From Desulfuromonadales bacterium (GTDB taxonomy: Bacteria; Desulfobacterota; Desulfuromonadia; Desulfuromonadales; Syntrophotaleaceae), in assembly GCA_030613545.1 (NCBI GenBank), contig JAUWLU010000006.1, positions 1 to 38,619 of the forward strand: 38,619 bases of DNA, given 5' to 3'. Shown piece by piece: positions 1 through 8,017 of the stretch (position 1 is its first letter; every line of letters starts with the position of its first letter). Below the pieces are notes generated by a model that saw only the letters and a program-made list of their open reading frames with translations, made no database searches and was not told where the DNA came from. A program made the position numbers and the translations under genes.

Positions 1-1308
1 CATGAAATCCTGCAGCAGGGGCACACAGGCGTGGGCGAAGAGGTAGCAGCCGTATTCGGCGGTATCGGAGATCACCCGGTTCATTTCGTAGAGCTTCTTG
101 CGGGCGATGGTATTGGCGATCAGCGGCGTTTCGTGCAGCGACTCGTAGTAGGCCGACTCGGGCTCGATACCGGAGGAGACCATGGCTTCGAAGGCCAGTT
201 CGACGCCGGCCTTGACCATGGCCACCATCAGGATGGCCTTGTCGAAGTACTCCTGCTCGGAAATCTCGCCAGCCCCTTCGGTCTGTTCGAAGGCGGTCTT
301 GCCGGTCGCCTCGCGCCAGGTGAGCAGATTGATGTCGTCGTTGGCCCAGTCTTCCATCATGGTGCGGGAGAACTCGCCGGACAGGATGTCGTCCATGTGC
401 TTTTCGAACAGGGGACGCATAAGGTACTTGAGCTCAGCGGCCAGTTCGAAAGCAGCCAGCTTGGCGGGGTTGGAGAGGCGATCCATCATGTTGGTGATGC
501 CGCCGTACTTGAGAGCCTCGGTTATGGTCTCCCAGCCGAACTGAATGAGCTTGACGGCATAGGGGGCGTCGATGCCGTTCTGGGTCATCTTGTCGAAGCA
601 GAGCAGCGCCCCGACCTGCAACATGCCGCAGAGGATGGTCTGCTCGCCCATCAGGTCGGATTTGACCTCGGCGACAAAGGACGATTCGAGGACCCCGGCG
701 CGGTCGCCGCCCTGAGCGGAGCAGAGGGCCTTGGCGATCTCCAGGCCGTCGCCGTTGGGATCGTTTTCGCCATGCACGGCGATCAGGGTCGGCACGCCGA
801 AACCGCGCTTGTACTCTTCGCGCACCTCGGAACCGGGGCACTTGGGCGCGACCATGATGACCGTCAGGTCTTCGCGAATCACGGTGCCTTCCTCGACGAT
901 ATTGAAGCCATGGGCATAGGAGAAGACCGCGCCCTGCTTCATCAGCGGCACCACGGTGTCGACCACGTCGGTATGCTGCTTGTCGGGGGCGAGGTTCATG
1001 ACGATGTCGGCGGTCGGCAGCATCTCTTCGTAGGTGCCGACGGCAAAGCCGTTTTCGGTGGCGTTGAGATAGGACTGGCGCTTCTCTTCGATGGCCCCCT
1101 TACGCAGGGTGTACGAGACGTCGAGGCCGCTGTCGCGCATGTTGAGGCCCTGATTGAGCCCCTGGGCGCCGCAACCGACGATGACGATCTTCTTGCCCTT
1201 GACGTATTCGCAGCCGTTGGTGAATTCAGCGGCATCCATGAAGCGGCAAGTGCCGAGTTCCTGCAGCTGCCGGCGCAGCGGCAGCGAATTGAAGTAGTTC
1301 TGTCCCAT
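1..1308 (-). CDS. ilvC: Ketol-acid reductoisomerase, class II (long, E. coli-like) form; C-terminus cut by window start
   Basis: The minus strand from the ATG at 1308 reads [29 protein letters not shown]..., closely resembling E. coli IlvC ([23 protein letters not shown]). It is open to the window edge, which ends ...[18 protein letters not shown] upstream. Not in the ORF track because it has no stop in the window. Confidence 0.95.
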   Translation of the reverse strand, partial: MGQNYFNSLPLRRQLQELGTCRFMDAAEFTNGCEYVKGKKIVIVGCGAQGLNQGLNMRDSGLDVSYTLRKGAIEEKRQSYLNATENGFAVGTYEEMLPTADIVMNLAPDKQHTDVVDTVVPLMKQGAVFSYAHGFNIVEEGTVIREDLTVIMVAPKCPGSEVREEYKRGFGVPTLIAVHGENDPNGDGLEIAKALCSAQGGDRAGVLESSFVAEVKSDLMGEQTILCGMLQVGALLCFDKMTQNGIDAPYAVKLIQFGWETITEALKYGGITNMMDRLSNPAKLAAFELAAELKYLMRPLFEKHMDDILSGEFSRTMMEDWANDDINLLTWREATGKTAFEQTEGAGEISEQEYFDKAILMVAMVKAGVELAFEAMVSSGIEPESAYYESLHETPLIANTIARKKLYEMNRVISDTAEYGCYLFAHACVPLLQDFM

Positions 1309-1402
1309 GGCTGTTCTCCTTATGTGAGTTAATCGGGGAAATCTGAGTTTGGTGCACCATACCCGAAATTATCTATTGCGTAAATTGATTTGTTGTGAAT
1401 AT

Positions 1403-1416
1403 TGTATTGCAATACA
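1403..1416. promoter_or_regulatory. Perfect 14-bp palindrome TGTATTGCAATACA in the ilvC/ilvY divergent intergenic region; likely LysR-type (IlvY) operator
   Basis: Self-complementary sequence between divergent ilvC and ilvY. Position and symmetry fit a LysR-family binding site. Confidence 0.6.
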
Positions 1417-1434
1417 CGCAACACGGAGCACCTT

Positions 1435-2334
1435 ATGGACATCCGTCATCTGGAGACTTTTCTCACCCTGGCCGAACTGCTCCACTTCGGCCGGGCCAGC
1501 CAGGCCTGCAACCTCAGCCCTTCGGCATTGACTCGAACCATCCAGCGCCTTGAAGAAGAACTGGGCCAGCCCCTGTTCATTCGCGACAACCGCCGAGTGG
1601 GCCTGTCGGCGGTCGGCGAACGGTTTCGCGCCTATGCCCGGCGAACGGTGCAGGAATGGCACGCCATGCGCAGCACCCTGCAAAGGGAAGGCGACCTCTC
1701 CGGCAGCCTCTCTATCTATGCCTCAGTGACCGCTGTCTACAGCCTGTTGCCACGACTGCTGGAGGCCTTTCGCAGCGCCTATCGCGAGGTTCAGCTGGAG
1801 TTGCGCACCGGGGTGGCCGAACGGGCCGTGGCTCTGGTGCAGAGCGGCGAGATCGATCTGGCGGTTGCCGCCTTGCCCGACCGTTATCGGGCCCAGCTGC
1901 AGTTTCTGCCCATCATCAACACGCCACTGCTGTTTATCGCACCCCTGCAGAGCGATGCTGCCGAACTGCCTCTGCGCGACGGTATCATCGACCTGTCTCG
2001 AGCTCCGCTGGTGGTGCCGCAACGCGGCCTGTCTCGGCGCCGCCTCGACCAGTGGCTGAAAGAGCGGCGCATCACCCCCAATATCACCTCCGAGGTCTCC
2101 GGCAACGAGGCGCTCATCGCCATGGTCCGTCTCGGCTGCGGTATCGGCATCGTACCGGAGCTGGTTCTGGACCGCAGCCCGTTTCGCGAAGAGGTGCGCA
2201 TTCTCGATACCGCACCGGTCCTCGACCCTTATGTGGTCGGCCTCTGTTCCAGCAAGCGGAATCTGCAGCGGCCGGTGGTGCAGGCCTTCTGGCAACTGGC
2301 CGTGGAGCGCTCGGGGGTCAAGGTCGATTTTTGA
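1435..2334 (+). CDS. ilvY: LysR-family transcriptional regulator, IlvY-like
   Basis: MDIRHLETFLTLAELLHFGRASQACNLSPSALTRTIQRLEEELGQPLFIRDNR: N-terminal LysR HTH with IlvY-like sequence, divergent from ilvC. Confidence 0.9.
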   Translation: MDIRHLETFLTLAELLHFGRASQACNLSPSALTRTIQRLEEELGQPLFIRDNRRVGLSAVGERFRAYARRTVQEWHAMRSTLQREGDLSGSLSIYASVTAVYSLLPRLLEAFRSAYREVQLELRTGVAERAVALVQSGEIDLAVAALPDRYRAQLQFLPIINTPLLFIAPLQSDAAELPLRDGIIDLSRAPLVVPQRGLSRRRLDQWLKERRITPNITSEVSGNEALIAMVRLGCGIGIVPELVLDRSPFREEVRILDTAPVLDPYVVGLCSSKRNLQRPVVQAFWQLAVERSGVKVDF

Positions 2335-2415
2335 AAACGGCCTGCGCTCGGCCAGGCACTTTTCTCAGGCTTATCACAATAGCTGCAAAAGCAGAAAAAA
2401 CACGTAAACCCTTTA

Positions 2416-2547
2416 CTCACGCCACGCCGCAACGACGCCACGCAATCAAAATCGTGTAGGTCAGTCCTCATTCCTCGGCATGTAACAAAGAACGGTTCCC
2501 GTTTAACAGACCGGTTTTACGTTGCGTTCGTTGCGGCGTGGCGTGAG
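2416..2547. repeat. Long-range inverted repeat: 20-bp perfect arms (2416-2435 / 2528-2547), 92-bp spacer
   Basis: CTCACGCCACGCCGCAACGA and TCGTTGCGGCGTGGCGTGAG are exact reverse complements. The region lies between the ends of ilvY and kamA. Confidence 0.85.
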
Positions 2548-2610
2548 ACAAAAAGTCTGATTGTGGGCCCAGAGCGAAGGTGAAGCTACTCCGGAAACCC
2601 CGTCCCTGAT

Positions 2611-3654
2611 TCATATTTCGTAGTTTGGAAATTGAATGATCTCGCCATCAGCGGTGCGCAGCCGCGCCTTGTCACCAAGTTCCAGCAAGTATTCGGGCAG
2701 CAGCGGAATCTTGCCCCTGCCCCCCGGCGCATCGATGACGTAATGGGGCAGGGCCATGCCGGACAGAGACCCGCGCAGCGTTTGCAAAATCTCCAACCCG
2801 GCCTCGATGCGAGTACGGAAATGACCGGTGCCGCGCACCAGATCCATATGGTGCAGATAGTAGGGCCGCACCCGCAGTTGCAGCAGACCGCGCCACAGGG
2901 TGGCCAGGGTGTCCGCCGAGTCGTTGACCCCGCGCAGCAACACCGTCTGATTGCCGAGCACGATACCGGCATCGGCTAGCCTGGCACAGGCGGCGGCCGC
3001 CTGCGGGGTCAGTTCCCGAGGATGATTGAAGTGGGTGTTGAGATAGAGGGGCGAGAAACGGCGCAGCAACTTGCACAGATTGTCGGTAATGCGCTCCGGC
3101 AGGGTCACCGGCAGCCCGCTGCCGATACGCACCATCTCCACATGGGGGATGGCGACCAGGCGCTGCAGAATCGCTTCCAGCTCGTCGTCCTCAAGAAGCA
3201 GGGGGTCGCCACCGGACAAAAGCACGTCCCGCACCTCGGAGCGGCTGGCGATATAGTCGATACCGGCGGCAAGGTCCGTCTCGCTGACCGTCATGGACGA
3301 ACAACCGAGTTTGCGCTTGCGGGTACAAAACCGGCAGTAGGTGGCGCAATCTCCGCCGGCCAGCAACAGCACCCGATCGGGATAGCGATGCACCACCGCC
3401 GGGGTCGGTGACAGCCGTGCCTCATCGAGAGGATCGGGCGAAGGGGTCGGGTCGGAGAGCTCCCGCACATCGGGGACGCACTGGCGCCAGAGGGGATCGC
3501 CGGGCTCTTCGATGAGATTCAGATAATAAGGGCTGATGCGCATGGGATAGCGGCGGGCCACCTCTCGCAGTGGCGCCGAATCGATGCCGAACCGCTCCGC
3601 CAGTTCGGCGGGATCGACCATGGCCTGCCGCATACTCTGTTGCCAAGCTTGCAT
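2611..3654 (-). CDS. KamA-family radical SAM protein (lysine 2,3-aminomutase-like)
   Basis: CATYCRFC (CX3CX2C) cluster motif, LSGGDPL, and PLP-lysine type motif DAPGGRGKIP. Confidence 0.88.
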   Translation of the reverse strand: MQAWQQSMRQAMVDPAELAERFGIDSAPLREVARRYPMRISPYYLNLIEEPGDPLWRQCVPDVRELSDPTPSPDPLDEARLSPTPAVVHRYPDRVLLLAGGDCATYCRFCTRKRKLGCSSMTVSETDLAAGIDYIASRSEVRDVLLSGGDPLLLEDDELEAILQRLVAIPHVEMVRIGSGLPVTLPERITDNLCKLLRRFSPLYLNTHFNHPRELTPQAAAACARLADAGIVLGNQTVLLRGVNDSADTLATLWRGLLQLRVRPYYLHHMDLVRGTGHFRTRIEAGLEILQTLRGSLSGMALPHYVIDAPGGRGKIPLLPEYLLELGDKARLRTADGEIIQFPNYEI

Positions 3655-3736
3655 AACGAAATCTGCTCCATGAATCAGAAAGAGCGAAGAGGTACCGCAG
3701 GGAGCGCCATAAAGTCCATCGGCGCTTTAAGAGGCT

Positions 3737-3886
3737 GATGCTTTCGCAAAAACTCATAAGATGGCTAAGCAAAAATTTCGCCCTACAAGGCGTAGTGGTT
3801 TTTCAGGGGTGAAGGCATACATATGGTATGTCGAGGTCCTGAAAAAGCACTGCAACGCAGTAGGGTGGACTTTTTGCGACGCCATC
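3737..3886 (-). repeat. 150-bp palindromic repeat, copy A (reference orientation on minus strand)
   Basis: GATGC..TCGCAAAAA...GCGACGCCATC; flanked by direct repeat AGAGGCT (3730-3736 and 3887-3893). Confidence 0.9.
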
Positions 3887-3938
3887 AGAGGCTGCCAGAT
3901 TGTAACAAAGCCAGGCCGGCTAGTTCTTGCCTCTGCCG

Positions 3939-5540
3939 CTACCCCTTTTGTGCATCGAAGAAAAACGCATGATCGGAGGTAAATAGCGGCGGAGTGCGGT
4001 TGACGATGGTCCGTATGGCCGACGAGGCAAGCAGCTTTTGCTGGATGAAGCGCCGCGCCTCGCTACGCCGCTGCTGCTCTGCGGCGCCGGTCAGATAAAG
4101 CCCCCGCGCACTCCCCTCACCTTCTGCTTCGACTGCTGCTGTCCGCCCGGCGGCCAATTCCGACTGATGAGGCAGATTCATGATCGCCAGGTTGAGAAAA
4201 CCGATGGCGTCGGCATGCTCTTCAAGAAAGTGCAGGGTCGCACGGCGGTCCTCGTCCGTTTCGTCGGGGACACCGAACATGACGTAAACATAAGTGGCGA
4301 TGCCGGCCCGCTGCAGGGCACGCAGCACCGCCGAGGCCGTCGCGACACGCGTGCCCTTGCCGAGACGGTCAAGAACCGTCTGGGAGCCGCTTTCCAGGCC
4401 GAGCTGCAGCATCCGGCAACCGGCAGCGGCCAAGTGATCGACCAGTTGAGGGTCGGCCAGCGCTGCTTCGAAACGAACGAAGCCGTACCAGGCCAGCCCG
4501 GCCAACTCGTCTCGCCGCGCCGCCAGTGCCTTTAGCACCGGCAATGGCAGGGCATTGTCGGTGAGATGAAAATGTCGCACCCGCCACCGGTGCGCCAGAG
4601 TCAGCAGCAGGTCGGGCACCTCGGCCGGCGCACAACTGCGATAGGGGTGGGTCGGAGCAACCGCTTCAGGACAGAACAGACAGCGTTGCCAGTAACAGCC
4701 CCGCGAGGCGGTCACCGGCAAGACCGGTTCGGGACTCAGATATGCCGCTGGCGTCAGACCGCTGAAGTCCGGTTCAAAGGCCAGGCAGGAGCTTCCTTCG
4801 AGAAAAAAATCGTCACCGGCCTCGCCCTGAGCCAGCTGCAACAAAGCCTCTTCCCCCGGGCCGAACACCAGATGATCGAAGGGAGCCAGGGCGCCAATGG
4901 CCTGTTCCAACACCCCCCGCCAGGAAGTCAGCATGCCACCGCCAGCCACCAGCTTCACGCCGGGCAGGGCGCGGCGTAGCAGTCCCGCCAGCTCGAAAGC
5001 CGGCAAAAGCTGGTGGCGATAGTTGATAGACAGGGCGATAAGGCGAGGCTTGCAGGCCGCAACCGCCGGCAACAGCTCCTCAGCAAAGTAGGCACCAAAC
5101 AGCGTTGAGGCTTCGCCGGCGGCCAGCTGTTGCAGATCGTGCAGAGAGAATTCCGAACGCCCCCCGTGCCGATAGTCGCCGAGGGTCAGGCGCTCGTCGC
5201 CGCTCGTGCCGCGATAAACGCCCAGCGCGGTATTCAGATGCTGAACGGCGCTTTGATAGCGAGCAAAGGAGCGGCAGGCGGCAGGAGAAGCGAGCAGATT
5301 CCAGGACCGCGAAACGTGCTTCAGAGCCCGGTGCTGAGCCGTATTCAAAGGTGCCGGAGCCATCGCGGCCAACCGTTCAGGCTGCAGCAGATAACGGTAG
5401 GCGGCCAGATTGGCGTCGAGAGCCCGGGCCTCTATCCCCTGGCGGCGCAGGTGGCCGAGCAGCACGGCCAGGCCAAGGGGCGGGCTGGCCGGCTTGATCG
5501 CCGGCGGCTGCAGCAACAACACGGACAGGCCTTCAACCAT
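3939..5540 (-). CDS. B12-binding-domain radical SAM protein
   Basis: N-terminal LLLQPPAIKPASPPLGLAVLLGHLR typical of B12-binding rSAM proteins; GCYWQRCLFC cluster motif; LQLGLESGSQTVLDRLGKGT rSAM core. Confidence 0.85.
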   Translation of the reverse strand: MVEGLSVLLLQPPAIKPASPPLGLAVLLGHLRRQGIEARALDANLAAYRYLLQPERLAAMAPAPLNTAQHRALKHVSRSWNLLASPAACRSFARYQSAVQHLNTALGVYRGTSGDERLTLGDYRHGGRSEFSLHDLQQLAAGEASTLFGAYFAEELLPAVAACKPRLIALSINYRHQLLPAFELAGLLRRALPGVKLVAGGGMLTSWRGVLEQAIGALAPFDHLVFGPGEEALLQLAQGEAGDDFFLEGSSCLAFEPDFSGLTPAAYLSPEPVLPVTASRGCYWQRCLFCPEAVAPTHPYRSCAPAEVPDLLLTLAHRWRVRHFHLTDNALPLPVLKALAARRDELAGLAWYGFVRFEAALADPQLVDHLAAAGCRMLQLGLESGSQTVLDRLGKGTRVATASAVLRALQRAGIATYVYVMFGVPDETDEDRRATLHFLEEHADAIGFLNLAIMNLPHQSELAAGRTAAVEAEGEGSARGLYLTGAAEQQRRSEARRFIQQKLLASSAIRTIVNRTPPLFTSDHAFFFDAQKG

Positions 5541-5961
5541 TGCGACGGTCGGCGCAGAACCAGGTCACTAGGGCCAGCAGCATGATGCCGGCGTCCCGCA
5601 GCAGGGCCAGCTGAGCGCTGGTATGCCCTTCGCCGCCGGGCCGAAAACAGCCGCAGTCGATATCGAGGCCACGCAGGATAACGGAAAACAGGGCGACTAT
5701 AAACACCCCGTTCATCCCGGCTACCAGCAACACGGCCGGTCGCACCTGAAGCCCGGCCAGCAACAGCAGGCCGGCGGCCAGCTCGACATAAGGCAACAGG
5801 CCAGCGACCAGAAAATTGAGCTGATAGGGCAGCAGCTGATAGTTGGCCACACTACCGGCGAAGGCCACCACATCCAGAGCCTTGACCAGTCCGGCATAAC
5901 AGAAAAGGGCGCCGAGCAGCAGCCGGCTGCCGTGATAGAGCATGCTGCGCAAGCTTGTCAT
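5533..5961 (-). CDS. MauE/DoxX-like integral membrane protein
   Basis: LFCYAGLVKALDVVAFAGSVANYQLLP...YVELAAGLLLLAGL...LDIDCGCF; multi-TM. Start taken at MTSLRSML, which overlaps the upstream stop by 4 bp. Confidence 0.8.
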   Translation of the reverse strand: MTSLRSMLYHGSRLLLGALFCYAGLVKALDVVAFAGSVANYQLLPYQLNFLVAGLLPYVELAAGLLLLAGLQVRPAVLLVAGMNGVFIVALFSVILRGLDIDCGCFRPGGEGHTSAQLALLRDAGIMLLALVTWFCADRRNG

Positions 5962-6470
5962 GGCTGCGCCCCCTCTACCGGCAGCCCGGCGTCCCGCCAT
6001 TCGGGAAAGCCGCCTTCAAAGATCCGCACCTGCCGGTAGCCTGCGGCGATCAATCCCTCGGCCAGCACAAAAGAGTCATTGCAGTCGTAACCGCTGCAGT
6101 AAACGATGAGTGGCGTGCTCAAGGGCACCTCAGCCTGCAGAGCGCCCACCCCTGCAACTTCTTCACCCCGGGGCAGGGAACGGGCAGCGGGCAGATGGCC
6201 TTCGGCGAAAGCCGTCCGGCTGCGGGCATCGATGAACAGGGTAGTAGAACCCTGAAGTTCGCGCACCTCGGCCAGTTCCACCGGCAGGGGCAGGGTCGTT
6301 TCAGCCGGTCCGTCGACGGTAGCCGGCACGGCGTTCAGGGTCCGGCCGGACAACACCCGCCAAAGCAGCTGACTGTTGACCGCCAGGCCGACCGCAGCAG
6401 CCAGCAGAGCGATGAGCAGCGCCTGCTGCAAATCGCGCCACAGCTTTCTTTTGTTGAACTCCTTACTCAT
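5958..6470 (-). CDS. Membrane-anchored rhodanese-like domain protein
   Basis: LFIDARSRTAFAEGHLPAARSLP...LIVYCSGYDCNDSFVLAEGLIAAGYRQVRIFEGGFPEWRDAGLPVE; N-terminal TM helix. Confidence 0.88.
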   Translation of the reverse strand: MSKEFNKRKLWRDLQQALLIALLAAAVGLAVNSQLLWRVLSGRTLNAVPATVDGPAETTLPLPVELAEVRELQGSTTLFIDARSRTAFAEGHLPAARSLPRGEEVAGVGALQAEVPLSTPLIVYCSGYDCNDSFVLAEGLIAAGYRQVRIFEGGFPEWRDAGLPVEGAQP

Positions 6471-6654
6471 CGGGAGATTCCGCCAACTCGGGGGCAAAGG
6501 ACTTCACCATCTCCCGCAGGCGGCCGTTATCCTTTTCCAGCCGGGCAATGCGCTGGTTGCATTCGGTGACCACCTCGTTCAGGTCCTCGATGAGACGAGC
6601 CTGATGGGTATAGCGGATTTCAAGTTCAGTCAGACGTTCATCGCATTGCGACAT
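6463..6654 (-). CDS. slyX: SlyX family protein
   Basis: 63-aa coiled-coil MSQCDERLTELEIRYTHQARLIEDLNEVVTECNQRIARLEKDNGRLREMV. Confidence 0.75.
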   Translation of the reverse strand: MSQCDERLTELEIRYTHQARLIEDLNEVVTECNQRIARLEKDNGRLREMVKSFAPELAESPDE

Positions 6655-6720
6655 GGTCTTTTCCTTCGGCAGAATGTCTATTCATGGGGCTGATTGCAGC
6701 AGTCCTTTTGTTGCAAACTT

Positions 6721-6870
6721 GATGCCGTCGCAAAAAGTCCGTCCTACTGCGTTGCAGTGTTTTTTCAAGACTTCGACATACCATATGTATGCCTTCACCC
6801 CTGAAAAAGCACTACGCCTTGTAGGTCGAAATTTTTACTTAGCCATCTCATGGCTTTTTGCGAACCCATC
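6721..6870 (+). repeat. 150-bp palindromic repeat, copy B
   Basis: Same 150-bp unit; flanked by AAACTT (6715-6720 and 6871-6876). Confidence 0.9.
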
Positions 6871-6939
6871 AAACTTGGCTGCCATGCTAGCAGAACCGTG
6901 GAGTCCCGGCAACAAGGACAGTCCATCGGCAAGGAGGCT

Positions 6940-6967
6940 TTGCATAATGAACTGTTTTGCGTATAAT
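6940..6967 (+). promoter_or_regulatory. Sigma70-type promoter, TTGCAT-N16-TATAAT, upstream of SCO/cytochrome oxidase operon
   Basis: -35 TTGCAT at 6940-6945, -10 TATAAT at 6962-6967. Confidence 0.55.
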
Positions 6968-7010
6968 TTCATGAGTTGATTCATCCGTTTAGCACCCTTC
7001 CGCCCAATCG

Positions 7011-7024
7011 ATCGAGGCCTCGAT
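7011..7024. promoter_or_regulatory. Perfect 14-bp palindrome ATCGAGGCCTCGAT at the SCO gene start; possible operator
   Basis: Self-complementary sequence between the predicted promoter and the SCO start codon. Confidence 0.35.
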
Positions 7025-7946
7025 GATCTGCAACGTCTCATTTGCGCGGCAAACCTTGCTCAAAAACAGCCGCCTGTCCTTGCTGACGCTACTGGCCTTG
7101 GCCGGCCTGCTCTGCCTGCTAGCGACCAGGGCCGGCGCAACTCAGTCAGCCGCTGAATCAGACATGACCGGCACGGCCCCTATGCAGCACCACGGTCAGC
7201 AGACCGAACAACAGGCCCCGCAACACCGGCATGAACATTCAGCACAGGCGATGCCGAACAATCAGGTCGGCATCGATGAGAAGCTCGGCGCTTTCATCCC
7301 CCTTGACCTGACCTTTCGGGATGAAGAGGGCCAGTCGGTGGCCTTGCGCGAACTCATTACCGGCCCAACCATCATCGTCCCCATCTACTACAGCTGTCCC
7401 AACGTCTGCGCTTTTTTGCAGGCCGACCTGGCCCGCAACCTGCCGCTGGTCAAGATGCAGCCGGCGCAGGACTATCGGGTGCTGTCCATCAGTTTCGATG
7501 AGCTCGATACCCCGGCGGCGGCCCGGGCGGCGCGCAAGACCTACCTGACCGCCATGGGCCAACCCTTTCCGGAGCAAGGCTGGCGTTTTCTGACCGGTGA
7601 GGCCGACGCCAGCCGGGCTCTGACCGAAGCGGCCGGCTACCGCTACCTGCGCCAGGGCAATGACTTTCTCCATCCGGTGGTGATCTTCGTCGTCACCGGC
7701 GAGGGCCGCATCGTCCGCTACCTGCACGGCACCCGTATGCTGCCCATGGACCTGACCCTGGCTCTTACCGAGGCCAGCGAGGGGCGCCTCGGCAGTACCA
7801 TCCGCAAGGTGGTGCGCTTCTGCTTCAGCTACGACTCGCAACAAAAGCACTATGTGTTCAACCTGCTGCGCATCGCCGCCACGGTGATCCTGGTCACGGC
7901 CGGCGGTTTTCTGCTGTTTCTGTTTATTTCTGGTCGCAAACGCTGA
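7023..7946 (+). CDS. SCO1/SenC family copper chaperone for cytochrome oxidase assembly
   Basis: IVPIYYSCPNVCAFLQADLARNLPL (CxxxC), HPVVIFVV; located directly upstream of the oxidase genes. Start codon uncertain. Confidence 0.88.
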   Translation: MICNVSFARQTLLKNSRLSLLTLLALAGLLCLLATRAGATQSAAESDMTGTAPMQHHGQQTEQQAPQHRHEHSAQAMPNNQVGIDEKLGAFIPLDLTFRDEEGQSVALRELITGPTIIVPIYYSCPNVCAFLQADLARNLPLVKMQPAQDYRVLSISFDELDTPAAARAARKTYLTAMGQPFPEQGWRFLTGEADASRALTEAAGYRYLRQGNDFLHPVVIFVVTGEGRIVRYLHGTRMLPMDLTLALTEASEGRLGSTIRKVVRFCFSYDSQQKHYVFNLLRIAATVILVTAGGFLLFLFISGRKR

Positions 7947-8017
7947 CCCCGCTGCCGACAGGCCCGTGGCCGGGCCTCTATGCAGCCTGTTAACCAAGCA
8001 CGGAAAGCTGTCATCCT

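Noticed and set aside
31-1332. 433-aa plus-strand ORF
   Set aside because: Antisense shadow of ilvC; the minus strand encodes an unmistakable ketol-acid reductoisomerase.
1656-2459. 267-aa plus ORF overlapping ilvY
   Set aside because: Alternate-frame read of the LysR gene; no recognisable domain.
3737-3886. 150-bp repeat as a plain Rho-independent terminator
   Set aside because: It has exact borders, flanking duplications and dispersed near-identical copies, including one within an operon; no T-tract follows the outer stem.
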